From: Coprobacter sp.
GTDB lineage: Bacteria > Bacteroidota > Bacteroidia > Bacteroidales > UBA11471
Direction: 5' to 3'
Assembly (NCBI GenBank): GCA_017462265.1
Contig: JAFTRN010000042.1
Span: 25,768-89,767, forward strand
DNA length: 64,000 nt
This document shows, piece by piece, positions 62,362-64,000 of the stretch. Each line of letters begins with the position of its first letter. Within the stretch, counting starts at the first letter, position 1. The notes under the pieces were generated by a model. That model was not told the origin of the DNA. It did no database searches and saw only the letters and a program-made list of their open reading frames with translations. Made by a program: the position numbers and the translations under genes.

Positions 62362-63429
62362 TTATTTCTTGCTTTTACCCCCATCGATGGCGCGAATAGT
62401 ACCGTCGGGGTTGTAATGCAGTTCGCACACTTTCATGCTGCGCAACGACGACACTCCGCCCGAGGGTTGACTATCGTGGAAGAAGATGTACCATTTGCCT
62501 TTGTACTCGCAGATGGAGTGGTGAGTGGTCCACCCTACGACCGGAGTCATTATTTCGCCTTGGTAGGTAAACGGCCCGTAGGGGCTGTCGCCCGTGGCGT
62601 AACATATCAGGTGCGTGGTACCGGTCGAATAGGTGAAATAGTATTTCCCGTTGTATTTATGCAACCAAGCTGCTTCGAAGAATCGGTGCGGATCGCCGGC
62701 TTTCAACGGATTACCCTCTTTATCGAGAATCATTACCGGACGAGGCTCTTCGGCAAATTCCAGCATATCATCGCTCAGCCGGGCCACGCGTGCCGGCAAT
62801 GCCTCTTCGTTATTGGCTGGCAGGGCGCCACATTCTATGGCTTTGTTGTCGCGGTAGCGTTGTAACTGGCCGCCTTGCAATCCTCCGAAATAGATGTAGT
62901 ACACGCCATCTTCCTCATACACGGCGGGGTCTATGCTGTAACTGCCGCGCATGGGGGCCGGTTGTGCTACGAAAGGACCGGTCGGTGAGTCGCTGATGGC
63001 CACGCCTATGCGGAATATGTCGTTCTGGTCTTTGGCGGGGAAATACATATAATATTTATCGCCTTTACGAGCCACGTCGGGAGCCCACAACTGGCGTCCC
63101 GCCCAGGGAACTTGTTCGAGTGATAGTACCATGCCATGGTCGGTCACTTTGCCTTTCTCTACATTTCTGAGCGAGAATACATGATAGTCGCGCATATCGA
63201 AGTGGTTGCCATCTGTCGGATCTTTCACGGGCGATTTCCAGTCGTGCGACGGGTATATATACAATTTGCCGTCGAATACGTGTACCGAGGGGTCGGCCAT
63301 ATAATCGTCGGGGAACAGGTATCGAGCCGGGGTATTGAGCGGAGCCTGCTCCTGCGCCGAGGTGGCTATACACGGCATTGCTGCCAACATTGCCGCCGTG
63401 ATGATACGATAGATGCACAAGTGTTTCAT
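62362..63429 (-). CDS. Secreted glycoside hydrolase family 43 protein
   Basis: 355 residues. Signal peptide about 1-25 (ends TSAQ). Single GH43 propeller with likely catalytic residues in YMADPSVHVFDG (base Asp), YSIDPAVYEEDG (Asp) and RFFEAAWLHKYNG (acid Glu). No extra domain. Substrate unknown; arabinose/xylose/galactose-linked glycans are all possible for this family. It heads the minus-strand run into mtaB (24-bp gap), an unusual partner, and has its own promoter-like region. Confidence 0.88.
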   Translation of the reverse strand: MKHLCIYRIITAAMLAAMPCIATSAQEQAPLNTPARYLFPDDYMADPSVHVFDGKLYIYPSHDWKSPVKDPTDGNHFDMRDYHVFSLRNVEKGKVTDHGMVLSLEQVPWAGRQLWAPDVARKGDKYYMYFPAKDQNDIFRIGVAISDSPTGPFVAQPAPMRGSYSIDPAVYEEDGVYYIYFGGLQGGQLQRYRDNKAIECGALPANNEEALPARVARLSDDMLEFAEEPRPVMILDKEGNPLKAGDPHRFFEAAWLHKYNGKYYFTYSTGTTHLICYATGDSPYGPFTYQGEIMTPVVGWTTHHSICEYKGKWYIFFHDSQPSGGVSSLRSMKVCELHYNPDGTIRAIDGGKSKK

Positions 63430-63455
63430 AGTGTTTTTTTACATATAGTTTACCG

Positions 63456-63489
63456 CAAAGATAGCACAAAAGAGTGAAATAGTATCAAA
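63456..63489 (-). promoter_or_regulatory. Promoter for GH43
   Basis: On the minus strand: TTTG (63489-63486), 22 bp, TATCTTTG (63463-63456). Boxes are exact but the spacer is 1 bp longer than usual. Leader about 20 nt. Confidence 0.55.
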
Positions 63490-63497
63490 CATACTCG

Positions 63498-63576
63498 AGA
63501 AGCTGGTTAAAATTTTCTTGAAAAATTAAACTTGGCTTCAAAAAACAAAGTTTCGATTTCTTTAAGGCTCTTTTGG
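63498..63576 (+). repeat. Partial copy of the 33.2-kb repeat element
   Basis: 79 bp aligning without gaps to 33205-33283 with about 67 identities by hand. Both begin AGAAGCTG and keep GAAGC/GCTTC and AATTTTC/GAAAA nested pairings. About 150 bp from its left end there is a tight palindrome GACACC-TT-GGTGTC (63642-63655), at almost the same offset as CCATAC-AA-GTATGG in the other copy but with different sequence. No right terminal repeat was found before 64000. Confidence 0.75.
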
Positions 63577-63804
63577 TTGTAATCTTCTTGGGGTGATGTG
63601 AAACGTCCCACGTCGAAGATGTCGCAAAGATTATATTGTCGGACACCTTGGTGTCGCGATAGGTACTTCTAAATTGTGTCGCTTGCAACGGTTTTATGAA
63701 GTACAAAGGTCGCTTTTGTTTGCTCATAGATGGGTATAGTCTCACTATAGAGGTGTCAATAACGCCTCAAAATCAAAATTTAACAAAAATATTTAATAAA
63801 ATGT

Positions 63805-63835
63805 TTTGTAGAGCTATTTGCGTTTTCTAACTTTG
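63805..63835 (+). promoter_or_regulatory. Rightward consensus promoter 1 near window end
   Basis: TTTG (63805-63808), 19 bp, TAACTTTG (63828-63835): exact consensus. Reads out of the window. Confidence 0.72.
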
Positions 63836-63906
63836 CAAGCGGTAAAATAATACAAGAAAAGCAGGAAGGCGAATTATTGGAATTAACAAAATTTTCTGAT
63901 AAAACC

Positions 63907-63937
63907 TTTCCTATATATATTTCAATTTTTATCTTTG
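63907..63937 (+). promoter_or_regulatory. Rightward promoter 2 near window end
   Basis: TTTC (63907-63910), 19 bp, TATCTTTG (63930-63937): one mismatch. It is tandem with the previous promoter, about 100 bp downstream; expected leader ~37 nt to the ATG at 63981. Confidence 0.55.
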
Positions 63938-63980
63938 CGACACAGAAAATTGTATTGAAAAAAAGTGATAACAACATAAA

Positions 63981-64000
63981 ATGCATGATGCGGCGAGATC
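63981..64000 (+). CDS. Possible start of an unidentified gene (3' truncated)
   Basis: ATG at 63981 opens a frame beginning MHDAAR that runs off the window. Two promoters lie just upstream. Six codons are too few to identify anything; an alternative ATG in another frame is at 63985. Confidence 0.3.

Larger units (their letters stand above)
63430..64000. other. Right-end intergenic region
   Basis: 571 bp containing, in order: the GH43 promoter, the partial repeat copy (63498), the palindrome at 63642, a GTACTTC/GAAGTAC hairpin (63663-63669/63698-63704), a TATAGT/ACTATA inverted repeat (about 63732-63746) and two rightward promoters. No coding sequence is supported except a possible start at the very edge. 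Confidence 0.7.

Overview
The window is a gene-dense piece of a Bacteroidota (order Bacteroidales) chromosome. The evidence is tandem SusC/SusD genes, GldD/GldE, S24-type regulators, Bacteroidota-type promoters (TTTG-N19-21-TAnnTTTG) in front of several genes, and a lack of strong Shine-Dalgarno sequences. A gut anaerobe of the Barnesiella/Coprobacter kind would fit, but that genus-level guess is weak. No rRNA, tRNA, CRISPR array, transposase gene or prophage was recognised.

Layout. (1) 1-9.7 kb, + strand: the murD-ftsW-murG-murC-ftsQ-ftsA-ftsZ division and cell-wall cluster, then yqeY and serS. (2) 9.8-14.2 kb: an SDR oxidoreductase, an aldose-1-epimerase, malate dehydrogenase and GAPDH, each bounded by clear terminators. 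(3) 14.5-31.1 kb, + strand: a long co-directional block that starts at a near-consensus promoter. It holds two different SusC/SusD pairs, a DUF4843 lipoprotein and a PKD-like lipoprotein. After only 22 bp it continues into an ABC ATPase, two copies of a [small permease + extracytoplasmic DUF4857-like protein] module and an orphan polytopic membrane protein. (4) 31.1-36.8 kb: a BspA-type leucine-rich-repeat surface protein, an S24/XRE regulator, trmB, mrp and purT. A hairpin-rich repeat element with terminal inverted repeats lies before trmB, and a related leader lies before mrp. (5) 36.9-45.2 kb, - strand: a pectin-degradation cluster (GH43, CE8, two GH105, a CE12-CE8 fusion) with a small winged-helix gene inside it. 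(6) 45.2-49.2 kb, - strand: parA-parB-DUF5683-MltD, reading directly into the pectin genes. (7) 49.5-55.9 kb, + strand: surE, then argR-GNAT-argG-pspC-argC-argD-proC. (8) 55.9-59.1 kb: ssb-gldE-gldD-phosphopantetheinyl transferase. (9) 59.1-63.4 kb, - strand: GH43-mtaB-lpxL-like-GT2. The right end has a partial repeat copy and two outward-facing promoters.

How the parts work together. Regions 1, 6 and 8 build the wall, divide the cell, segregate the chromosome and support type IX secretion/gliding. Two surface proteins here (the LRR protein and the long GH105) end in tails resembling type IX sorting signals. Region 5 would demethylate and deacetylate pectin and cleave unsaturated galacturonate ends. 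Region 3 is the best candidate for an uncharacterised system: an outer-membrane uptake locus read directly into a paired-permease ABC machine whose single ATPase has non-canonical catalytic motifs. Region 4 contains the most unusual non-coding DNA, a 335-bp TIR-bounded element that supplies the trmB leader.
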